A model generated the notes under the pieces. That model did not search any database, was not told the origin of the DNA, and was given only the letters and a program-made list of their open reading frames with translations. Of a stretch of DNA of 64,000 nt, positions 10,951 through 64,000 are shown piece by piece. The position numbers and the translations under genes are program-made. The stretch comes from Okapia johnstoni. Taxonomy: Eukaryota > Chordata > Mammalia > Artiodactyla > Giraffidae. The stretch is from NCBI GenBank assembly GCA_024291935.2, contig JAGTYA010000025.1:9197501-9261500 (forward strand). Direction: 5' to 3'. Within the stretch, counting starts at the first letter, position 1, and every line of letters starts with the position of its first letter.

Positions 10951-13677
10951 ATGGGAACGAGAACAGGAAGAATAAGCATGCATTTGCTGCTTTTCCTGAG
11001 TTTTTTTTAATAATTGGGTTTTCCCTGTAGAAGGGATGTGAAATCGTCACTGCCGAGGTGTCCCAAGCGCGGCTCTGTTGGACCCTGGGCAGAAATGGCT
11101 CCCGTGCACACCTTGTGCCTGTGTTTGTTCCTGCCTACTGTTCGGTCAGTTTGCAGTGTTAGAGGGGCAGCCTTTTATAGGGCCCTTCCTTTAGCCAAGA
11201 CACACAGCACAGAGCCCTTTACAGCTTACTCGGTTCTGGCAGAAGTCTGTCCCATTAGACTATGTTCCTTTCACCTGGGACTTCCACTGCCCTCCTGGGC
11301 ATGTCCTGTGCGATGGCAGGGGAAGGTCTCAATGTGGAGGCAACAGTTTAGACCCAGGAAAGCCCCTCTTAAGAGGGGTGATGGGGTTGAGGTCTCATCA
11401 GGGTCTTTTGCCCTCTTCCTTTCAGTTCTTACTTCTCTCTCTGTTTCTCTCTTATTATTTCTCTGTTTCAGGAAGTTAATCTCCCGGTGCAGGGTTATCA
11501 CTGTGAGTCTGTTCATGAGCTTTTTAGAGAACAGCAGTTTAAAACTTTTTGGCTGATAGAAGTAGTATACTTTGGGAGCAGAGTCTCTGTCCAAGTGTTG
11601 CTCTGTGGAACTGAATGACCGCTGGGACAATTGTCTGTCCTCAGAGAAAGTGTCCTCTAGAGCTTTGGCACAGTTACTCTGATCTGGGCTTTTTCAAAGG
11701 GCCCAGGCTATAGTTTAGGAGTTGGTGGTCAGGAAGCCCTCGTGGAACCTTGTCAGAAGAGCTGAAGTCCCCTAAGTCAGAAGATGAACGACAGTAACTT
11801 CCAAGGCTAGTTGGTGAGCCTTTTGTCCTGCGGGTCATCTTGTGCTGACCGTGGGCACTGGTAAGATACTCTCTCACCTATGTTTAGTAGTATTAAGAAA
11901 TTAAATGGGGAATTCCCTGGCAGTCCAGTGGTTAGGACTCTGAGCTTTCATTGCCGAGGGCATGGGTTTAATCCCTGGTCAGGGAATTAAGATCCTGCAA
12001 GGGGTGTGGTGTGGCCAAAAAAAAAACAAAAGTAAAATGTTTGCAGGAGTCACAACCCAGGATCATTCTGGTAGAACCGCAGTACTTGAACTCTTCACCA
12101 GTTAAGGGCAAAAAGGGAAATTGTGAATTTCGCTTTGGTGCTTAGGTTTACAGGAACATGACCCTTAACTGACATCTGATATCAGATACCCAAGTGTGCT
12201 CAGCTCTGGGTAGAGTTCCTGCAGTTACGCTGGTTAACTAATGAACAATAACTGACCACTAGTCACTTTATACCCATAACTAACTCTGGCTCTTATGGTC
12301 ACTGGTTACTGGTGTAAGAGCTGAAATTTATTTTGTCTCATTTTGGGAAGACCCCTGTTGATCTTGGAAATTTCTGAAAAAACACTGTGGTGTAAGAGTA
12401 ATCTGTATTTGTGTTGACACTATTCACGTTTCTTTCGCCCCTGCTGGCTCTTTGGGCTGAATGAAGCGGTCCTGTACAGGAGCACGGCAGTGGGGAGTGG
12501 GTGGGCGGAGCGTGTGCGGAGGACCTCTTGAGTTTGGGTCCTATTCACAAAGGAGTGCGAGTGGGTTACTAAGGTCAGCCAGTTCCCAGCCTTGCTGATT
12601 GTCATGGTTTGGGAAGCTGGCAGTCAGGCATCTCAAATGCTGCCTAGTACAGATGTCCTTACCCCTTCAAGGTCAGTGCCCTTCATGCTGTTACTCTCAA
12701 GGGACTTAGGGATGACTGCATGCTCCTCGCTTTCTCTCTGACCGAGAAGAAGGAAGCTCTCTGCACCAAAAAGCAGGTAGTTCCCGGAGCCAAGTGCTGC
12801 TTGCCCTCATAGTTATTTTTCTAATGAGAATGTATCTCTTTTAGTTAGCTGGTGGTTTCAGTTAAGACTAGTTTATCAAACATACCCTTTCCCTGAAATC
12901 AGCTGCAGGTAGCAATCTGTTAGTAACGTAAGAGCACTGAGAACCAGACCTACAAGAAACATGTTTTTAAATTTAAAAAAGAATCACTGAATATACTAAA
13001 CCAAACTCAAACCCTCTGATATGATCGGATTCCTCCATGGCTACATTCTCCTGTAATCACAGACATGAGTGGAGTCAGAATTCTTTATCCCTCCGTTGTA
13101 CCGTTTCCTGGAATTCATAGACCCAAAGATGGACACAATGTTGGATTTACAGGGATGGGAGCATCATGGAAAAGGTGGCCTATGAATTGCAACCACAACT
13201 TCAAGTTCTTCCCTCATGTCAGTGTTTCACCCATCCTACATCCCTTCAGCGCAGACAGCTCCATCCATCTCATCAGAAAATGAGCAAGTCCTTGATCCGT
13301 CATTGGCAGATGTCCCTAGACACAGGTCATGTGTGGAAGAGACTCTGGGGATTCGGGCATCAAATGAAGCTGACTTTTTCCTTTTATCCCTTGATTGTAT
13401 TTTCTCTTGTCTAATACACTAAGGACACTTACTCATTATACTCGCTGCTCAATGTGTCTCTTTTGTTCAGATACCGAAACGTACCTGAGTCACCAAGAGT
13501 CATGTGGTAGGCTGGACGTTGGCATGGTTAGGTGATGGGAGTCAAGGTGAGAAGCTGATCTCTTTACTAGGTCACAGGCTGTGGTAGTAGATTGTGCTGG
13601 TCACCTGGCAATGACAGTTGGAGGGTCATTGATTTGCATGTACTACTCTGGGGCCTTGTATTGGAACCTTTTTAAAA
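10951..13677 (+). other. Probable extended 3' UTR or downstream flank of RBSN
   Basis: No coding exon is visible. The stretch carries one sense CHR SINE (11907-12031) and is otherwise unique. It may be transcribed as a long 3' UTR if the distal AATAAA at 13678 is used (inference). Confidence 0.45.
11907..12031 (+). mobile_element. CHR-type SINE, sense
   Basis: It starts ggggaattccctggcagtcc, continues with a tRNA-like box B segment (gggtttaatccctggtcagg), and ends gtggccaaaaaaaaaacaaa. Confidence 0.87.
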
Positions 13678-13683
13678 AATAAA
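13678..13683 (+). terminator. Candidate distal RBSN polyadenylation signal
   Basis: An AATAAA is followed 22 bases later by a long TG run (13706-13742), which would act as a GU-rich downstream element. Together they resemble a strong cleavage site about 2.9 kb after the stop codon. Confidence 0.45.
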
Positions 13684-13703
13684 ATAACAAGATATTCATG
13701 GTT

Positions 13704-13705
<2 letters not shown>

Positions 13706-13742
<37 letters not shown>
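13706..13742 (+). repeat. (TG)n microsatellite
   Basis: An uninterrupted TG dinucleotide run of about 37 bp, likely to vary in length between animals. Confidence 0.95.
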
Positions 13743-13743
<1 letters not shown>

Positions 13744-14715
13744 ACCAAGAATTACCAGATAACGTCTGGCCATCTCATCTCCTTAATGACTTCTGAGTAT
13801 CAGAAAACAGCCCCAGCTCCTGTGTTTCCTGTGTGGTTATGGCCTCCAGACAAAACCAGGGGTCTTCCCAGGGGATAAATACGGGTTCCAGTTCTGCCCT
13901 TAGGTTCAGTGATTCCTGCAGTGTTGACTAAATGAACTGTCTTACACAGGTGTCGTGCCCAAAGGTAGCAGAAGTGGGCAATGGGAAAAGAGAGGAAGCT
14001 GCTGAGTGGGTCTTCGATGTTGCCGTCACTCGGACCTTTGAGACCTCCCAGGACTAAACCAGGAGGAGGTGGTGTTTAGGAAAGTGTGGGGTTTCCCTCA
14101 GGCTGCCACTCCCACGCTAGTGCACACTCAGCCTCCAGTAGTTCATCTAGTGTTCCGGCTCTGGCTCCAGTGGCTTCTGCTGCAGGGGAGCAGATCTTGG
14201 CTGTCACTGTGCATTCACCTCTCCAGATTTCTAGGTGGGAGTCGGCCCTGCCAGCTCAGTTCTCTGGGGTCCGAAGAGTCACCGACTTTCAGTTTGCCCA
14301 GCTTTCTCATGTAAAGACAGGAGTGATAGCTACCAAGCTCTTTCTTTATGTTTCTGAGCTGAAGCTGGAAGTCCTGAAGACTTTTTGAAAACCATGCTAG
14401 GCTACTGAAGAGTTTTAGGCAGAAGAGCTTTTGACCTTAAAGTTCAGAAGAGGTGCTTCCTATGGATAAAATGTCCTCCCTGATGTTAGAAACCTGAGTG
14501 TCCATACACCAAGCAGGCCAAGGCAGCTTGGGTTTTGGAGTCAGGCAGACCTAGGCTGGAATCCCAGGGGTGTAACCCTTAGCATGCTTAACCTCACCAC
14601 TCTCTCTTTGATCTGTAAACTGGAGTTGTCTGGAGGATTAAATGAGGTGCTCATACCCAATACTTGACATTCAGTCTGACCTACAGCAAGCACTAAATAT
14701 TACCTGTTTTGTTTG
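13743..14715 (+). other. Intergenic stretch between RBSN and MRPS25
   Basis: No recognisable repeat, exon or RNA gene was seen. Short open frames at 14069-14388 lack family resemblance. Confidence 0.65.
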
Positions 14716-14906
14716 TTTTAATTTTCTATTTACTTATTTAGCTGTGCTGGGTCTTAGTTGCAGCACGTGGGATCCTCGATCTTCTTTGCAGCAGGTCAGA
14801 TCTTTAGTTGCGGCATGTAGGATCTAGTTCCTGACTAGGGATTGAACCCAGGCCCCCTGCATTGGGAGTGTGGGGTCCTAGGCCCTGGACCACCAGGAAA
14901 GTACCC
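14716..14906 (-). mobile_element. tRNA-derived SINE, antisense
   Basis: A T-rich start is followed by agctgtgctgggtcttagtt and ends ggaccaccaggaaag, the reverse complement of a CHR-class SINE. Confidence 0.82.
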
Positions 14907-15607
14907 TACAAGGGTTTTAGGAGCTCTGGCCAGGAACTGGGAACAAAGAACAAATATATTTCTTTTTTATCACAAAGGTGGATTAAGAAACACTTATAAA
15001 GGTCACAGCCCAAGGACACAGACCCATTAAAATACCGAGATTTCACCATAAAATTATAGGATGCTTCCCTTCCCCCACACCTTACCACCACACCGACAGA
15101 ACTCCAGTATAAGAGTAGACTTCAGCTGAATGAGGTACAAAACACACACTCTCTAGGGAAGCCCAAAATCACAAGAGACAAAAGCTAAGACACTAGAGTT
15201 GAAGCCTCTAGCCACCTACAGCTATAGCAAACAAACAGCTCAAGTCCCAGCCAGAATAACATAACCCTTCGTAATAGAGGCTTATTTACCTCAGTTCCTA
15301 ATACCTAATACAGCCAATAATGTCTGACTTTCAACAAAAAGTTTGAAGTGTGCTAAGAAAAGGTAAGGAAAAAACCCCCTACTCTGCTAAGAGAAGTACA
15401 TATCACAACTAGATTCAGATACTACACAGATGTTGGAGTTACCAGATAGGAAAGTTGAATGATTAATATGGTAAAGAGTCCAATGGTAAAAGTAAATAAT
15501 ATGCAAGAAGAGATGAGTAAGGGAAACAGAGATAAGGAAACTCTAAGAAAGATTGAAAGGAAATGCTAGAAATAAAAAACACTAACAGAATGTTTCTGAT
15601 GAGCACA

Positions 15608-15667
15608 TCAGTTGACTGGACACAGCCAAGGAAAGAATCAGTTGACTGGACACAGCCAAAGAAAGAA
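15608..15667 (+). repeat. 30-bp tandem duplication
   Basis: Two adjacent 30-bp copies starting tcagttgactggacacagcc differ at one position (ccaag/ccaaa). They lie just before the BovB insertion. Confidence 0.9.
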
Positions 15668-15702
15668 TCAATGAGTCTGGAGGTCGGTCATAGAGACTTC
15701 CT

Positions 15703-17335
15703 TTGTTGTTGTCGTTCAGTTGCTAAGTTGTGTCTGACTCCGCAACCCCATGGACTGCAGCGTGCCACGCTTCCCTGTCCTTCCCTATCTCCCGGAGCTT
15801 GCTCCAACTCATGTCTTTTGAGACAATGATGCCATGCAACCGTCTCATCCTCTGTCGCCCCCTTCTCCTGTCCTTAGTCTCTCCCAGCATCAGGGTCTTT
15901 TCCAGTGAGTCAGCTCTGCATCATGTGGCCAAAGTATTGGAGCTTTAGCTTTAGCATCAGTCCTTCCAATGAATATTCAGGGTTGATTTCTACTGAAGAA
16001 AGGATAGGCTACCCACTCCGGTATTCTTGGGCTTCCCTTGTGGCTCAACTGGTAAAGAATACTCCTGTAATGCAGGAGTCCTGAGTTTGATCTCTGGTTG
16101 GGAAGATCTCCTGGAGAAGGGAAAGGCTACCCACTCCAGTAGTCTGGCCTGGAGAATTCCATGGACTGTATAGTCCACTGGGTCGCAAAGAGTCAGACAC
16201 GACTGAGTGATCTTTCTTTCACTTTCCTTTAGGATTGATTGGTTTGATCTCCTTGCAGTCCAAGGGGCTCTCAAGAGTTTTCTCCAGCACAATTCAAAAG
16301 CATCAATTCCTTGGTGCTCAGCCTTCTTATGGTACATCTCTCACATCTGTATATGACTGCTGGAAAAACCATAGCTTTGACTATATGGACCTTTGTCAGC
16401 AAAGTGATGTCTCTGCTTTTTAAAACACTGTATAGGTTTTTCATAGCTTTTCTTCCAAGGAGCAAGTGTCTTTATATTTCATGACTGCAGTCACCATCCT
16501 TAGTGATTTTGGAACCCAGGAAAATAAAAATCTGTCACCGTTTCCACTTTTCCCCCATCTATTTGCCACGAAATGATGGGACCAGATGCCACGATCTTAG
16601 TTTTTGAATGTTGAGTTTTAAGCCACCTTTTTCACTCTCCTCTTTCACCCTCATTAAGAGGCTTTTTAGTTCCTCTTTACTTTCTACCATTAAAGTGCCA
16701 TCATCTGCATATCTGAGATTGTTGATATTTCTCCCAGCAATCTTGACTCCAATTTGTGATTCATCCAGCCTGGCATTTTTCACATGATGTACACTGCATA
16801 TAAGTTAAACAAGCAAGTTGACTGTATCCAGTCTTGACGTACTCCTTTCCCAGTTTTGAACCAGTCCATTGTTTTTCCATGTCTGGTCCTAACTGCTGTT
16901 TTTTATCCTGCATACAGGTTTCTCAGGAGACAGGTAAGGTGGTCTGGTATTCCCATCTCTCTTAAGAATTTTCTACAGTATGTTATGATCCACACAGTCA
17001 AAGGCTTTAACATAGTCAATGAAGCAGAAGTAGAATTTTTTTGGAATTTCCTTGCTTTTTCTATGATTCAGGGGATGTTGGCAATTTGATGTCTGGTTCC
17101 TTGGCCCTTTCTAAATCTAGCTTGTACATCTGGAATTTCATGGTTCACATACTGTTGAAGTCTAGCTTGAAGGATTTTGAGCATTACCTTGCTAGTATGT
17201 GAAATGGGCACACTTGAATGGTAGTTTGAGCATTCTTTGGCATTGCCTTTCTTTGGGATTGGAATGAAACTGACCTTTTCCAGTCCTGTGGCCACTGCTG
17301 CATTTTCCAAATTTACTGGCAGATTTCCCTACTGA
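15703..17335 (-). mobile_element. BovB LINE, antisense, 5'-truncated, with a nested SINE
   Basis: On the minus strand this reads as the reverse transcriptase and 3' end of a BovB (RTE-clade) LINE. The catalytic YADD box is recognisable (about 16700, NLRYADD). Frameshifts and stops break the reading frame into short pieces (17310-17068, 16783-16559, 16465-16271), so it is dead. A sense Bov-tA element sits inside it at about 15991-16232. The 3' tail is at the low-coordinate side, where gttcagttgctaag stands for the BovB end. Confidence 0.88.
15991..16232 (+). mobile_element. Bov-tA SINE, sense, nested in BovB
   Basis: A short partial monomer (ggataggctacccactcc) is followed by a full Bov-tA. 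The full copy has a tRNA-like head gggcttcccttgtggctcaa, then gggaagatctcctggagaag, and ends cagacacgactgagtg. It interrupts the BovB 3' region. Confidence 0.85.
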
Positions 17336-18399
17336 GCTTTGCTACTGAAATGCAAATGGGAAAAAGGATGCAAAACAAATACAACAACAAAAAACCCGCA
17401 GAACATCTAAGAATGATGGGACAATTTCAGAAGAGGTAAAACATACATAATCAGAATACCAGAAGGAGAAAAAAAAGAGAATAAAAATATTTTAAGTAAT
17501 AATGGCCAAGAATTTTCCAAAATGAATGGCAGTCACCAAACCACAGGTCCAGGAAAGCTCCGAGAACATCAAGCAGGATAAATACCAAAAATATACACCT
17601 AGGTATATATATATATATATTTTTTTTTTGCCTAGAAATTTTATTCTGGTGCACTTCACTGGAATGACAAGTACCTTAGAGATTTAATTTTGCTAGAAAT
17701 ACATACTGTGTGCAGGTTTTATATATATATATATATATATATTTGTGTATGTGTGTCTACACACACACATACACGCCATATACCTAAATTCGAATTCTAC
17801 TTGTGTGGGTGAGGACAAAGGTGATGATTGTCATAACTTATACATCTAGGTATATCTTATTCAAACTCTAGAAACCAAAGACATAAAGAAAATCTTGAAA
17901 GAAACCAGAAGGAAAAACTATCTTACCTATAATGGAAAAAAGACAGCTGCCTACTATTCAGAAACCATGCAAGAGAGTGGAGTAAAACATCTAAAGTGTT
18001 GAAAGTTGCCCCCCACTCCCAACCTATATTTCTGTATCTGGCAAAACTGTCCTTCAAAAGTAAAGAACAAGTGACATATTGGGATCAAGAAGAGTACTTC
18101 AGAAAGAGTACTTCTCAGCCACCTTTTGCTTTTCAAGAAATAGAGATGCAGAGCTCTCAAGTGATGAAACTAGGAAGGGGATACTCAATTCCTTTTTTTC
18201 CCCCTTTTGAATGTCAGGTTTTTTTTTTTTTTTTTAAGTCAGTGTTAGACATTGCGCAGTTCTAACCCTTCACCGTAAAGCTGGAGAAGTTGAGTGAGGA
18301 AAACTGACACACTTGAGGTTGAACAGAAAGTTATTGGGCGCCTTGGTATTCAAACTCAGCTCTTCCGCATTACTTCCTCTTGTTTGTTGTCGGAATGAC

Positions 18400-62674
<44,275 letters not shown>

Positions 62675-63081
62675 CTCCCCCGTGTTCCTCCGGTGCGGCG
62701 GTCCCAGGGGCCTGAGAGGGGAGCGCTGAAAGCCTGTGGGTCCTGTCACCTTGGCTTCTGCACCTGGTGCCCAGCGGGCACCAAGATCTCTCCACCCGCA
62801 CCCCCCATCTTAATCCCCCGCCAGACTCACTCCTGTCGCCCCACATCTCCTACAGGCCTCACAGCATACAGGCCAGTCTTTGCAAATTCCCTTGCTACAC
62901 TGTGCTTTGATGCTCATGTCAGGCCCTCTACTGGAAATCCCCTTTCTATTTTTCTTTGCTAAATTAAAAAAATAAATCCTTTGAGACTCAGCTTGGGTAC
63001 CAGCTCCCCCAGGAAGCCTTCCCTGCACCTTAGATTGGTCTCCCAGGGTATGTCCCTCAGCACTGGCCACGTTCTCTTGAA

Positions 63082-63083
<2 letters not shown>
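62675..63083 (+). other. MRPS25 intron 2, unique stretch
   Basis: No repeat or exon recognised. Its composition is moderately GC-rich. Confidence 0.55.
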
Positions 63084-63138
<55 letters not shown>

Positions 63139-63161
63139 CTTTCTGGATCATACACACTTTC

Positions 63162-63205
<44 letters not shown>

Positions 63206-63229
63206 CTTTCTGGATCATACACACTTTCG
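63084..63229 (+). repeat. Duplicated (TG)n microsatellite with a 28-bp spacer
   Basis: Two TG runs (63084-63135 and 63163-63202) are each followed by the same 28-bp sequence starting tcccctttctggatcataca. The compound unit has been duplicated. Cys-Val and Thr-His open frames here are translations of the repeat. Confidence 0.95.
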
Positions 63230-63945
63230 CGATGCTCTCCTGTCCTTTTGAGGTACAAATTGTGAAGATGCTGTTCAATTGGGTGCAGTCCCTGGAAGTC
63301 AGACCCAATGTTTTAGCCTGGCTCTCTCCTCAGTCATTCTGATCAACTATTGTTCCCAGTTCTGTATTTCTAGGGGAAGGCAAAATATCTGCCTTACACG
63401 GTTACGAGAATCAAATGAAGTGTAGATTGGGAAATGCATCAGGAAACAAATCAACGATGTTCTTTCATTCATGCAACAAACATGTATCAGGTTCCTGCTA
63501 GGACCCACGGACTCTTCTGGGTGCGTGGGGTGTCACGGAGGCATAAGGACAAAGACTTCTAGTCGTGTAGAGATGATACTCCAGCAGGAGGAGCGAGAAT
63601 GAACAGGGGACTCAATAACGTGGTTTGTTAGAAGACGAGTTCAGCGGGAAAAAAGGAAAATCGAGTAAGGCGGAACTGAGGAGTGTGGCGGTGGTTTGGC
63701 AGTTCTGTGTGTGTGTGCTTGTGCTGTTGTTTTTAAAAACTAACTTTACTGCGGGATAATTTACCCACAATGCACAGGTCTTTTGTGCACAGAGGGATGC
63801 GCTCTGATAGATGTGAAGGGCCCGTGTCACTGTTCCCCAGTGAAGACAGAACATCTCTCCTACTCCAGGAAGTCCCCCAGGACTGCTTTCCAGTCAGTTC
63901 CCACTGCCAGCAGAGGCAACTGCTGTGAGCATTTCTTCCTTTTTT
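63230..63945 (+). other. MRPS25 intron 2 continuation
   Basis: No MRPS25 exon 3 and no repeat family recognised up to a final SINE head. Confidence 0.55.
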
Positions 63946-63949
63946 GTGT

Positions 63950-64000
63950 GTGTGTGTGTGGCTGAACTGCATGGCCTGTGGGATCTTAGTTCCCTGGCCC
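63950..64000 (-). mobile_element. CHR-type SINE, antisense, cut by window end
   Basis: After a TG run, ggctgaactgcatggcctgt and cttagttccctggcc match the start of other antisense CHR copies in this window (for example 6992). Confidence 0.7.

Larger units (their letters stand above)
14920..18220 (+). mobile_element. Ancient L1M-like LINE fragment, split by BovB
   Basis: The A-rich sequence at about 15150-15700 and 17340-18180 reads like the sense strand of an old mammalian L1M element (segments such as aatcttgaaagaaaccagaa and ctgtccttcaaaagtaaag). A BovB copy (15703-17335) splits it. Family assignment is from memory of the consensus. A 30-bp direct duplication lies at 15608-15667. Confidence 0.5.

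Noticed and set aside
17607..17760. AT and TG/CA dinucleotide runs
   Set aside because: Ordinary simple sequence within an old L1M fragment; no further structure.
62981..63342. Open frames rich in Cys-Val or Thr-His
   Set aside because: Translations of the TG microsatellite on either strand.

Overview
This window is nuclear DNA from a ruminant, most likely a bovid. The evidence is split mammalian genes with GT-AG introns, plus repeat families confined to or typical of ruminants: BovB LINEs, Bov-tA/Bov-A SINEs and CHR-type tRNA SINEs. The sequence alone does not separate cattle from sheep, goat or a close relative.

Two genes lie in the same (+) orientation. Bases 942-10798 hold the last eight coding exons of RBSN (rabenosyn-5, ZFYVE20), running from just before the FYVE finger to the stop codon. 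The eight exons join in frame (1935 nt, 644 codons plus stop). The 5' exons lie before the window. About 8 kb downstream, a GC-rich promoter precedes exon 1 of MRPS25 (mitoribosomal protein mS25, 18774-18907). Exon 2 is at 62140-62246, and the remaining exons lie beyond the window. RBSN followed by MRPS25 in tandem matches the gene order I recall for human 3p25. The two proteins act in different places, RBSN on early endosomes and MRPS25 in the mitochondrial ribosome, so the neighbourhood implies no shared pathway.

Most of the window (18.9-62.1 kb) is MRPS25 intron 1, inflated to about 43 kb by layered repeats. From left to right it holds: SINEs and an LTR (19.4-23 kb); a tandem array of about a dozen antisense L1 3' ends with a period near 1.2 kb (23.0-45.6 kb), into which BovB and SINE copies later inserted; a decayed antisense gammaretrovirus-like gag-pol remnant (46.4-51.3 kb) with a 40-bp minisatellite next to it; an antisense promoter-like module of unknown origin (53.7-54.1 kb); and two antisense BovB copies lying head to tail (55.6-61.3 kb), the first close to full length. 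A second LTR copy starts about five bases after the exon 2 splice donor.

No tRNA, rRNA or CRISPR array was seen. The best candidate for something undescribed is the L1-derived tandem array. Many of its units share one 5' truncation point, which points to duplication of a single truncated insertion rather than repeated retrotransposition.
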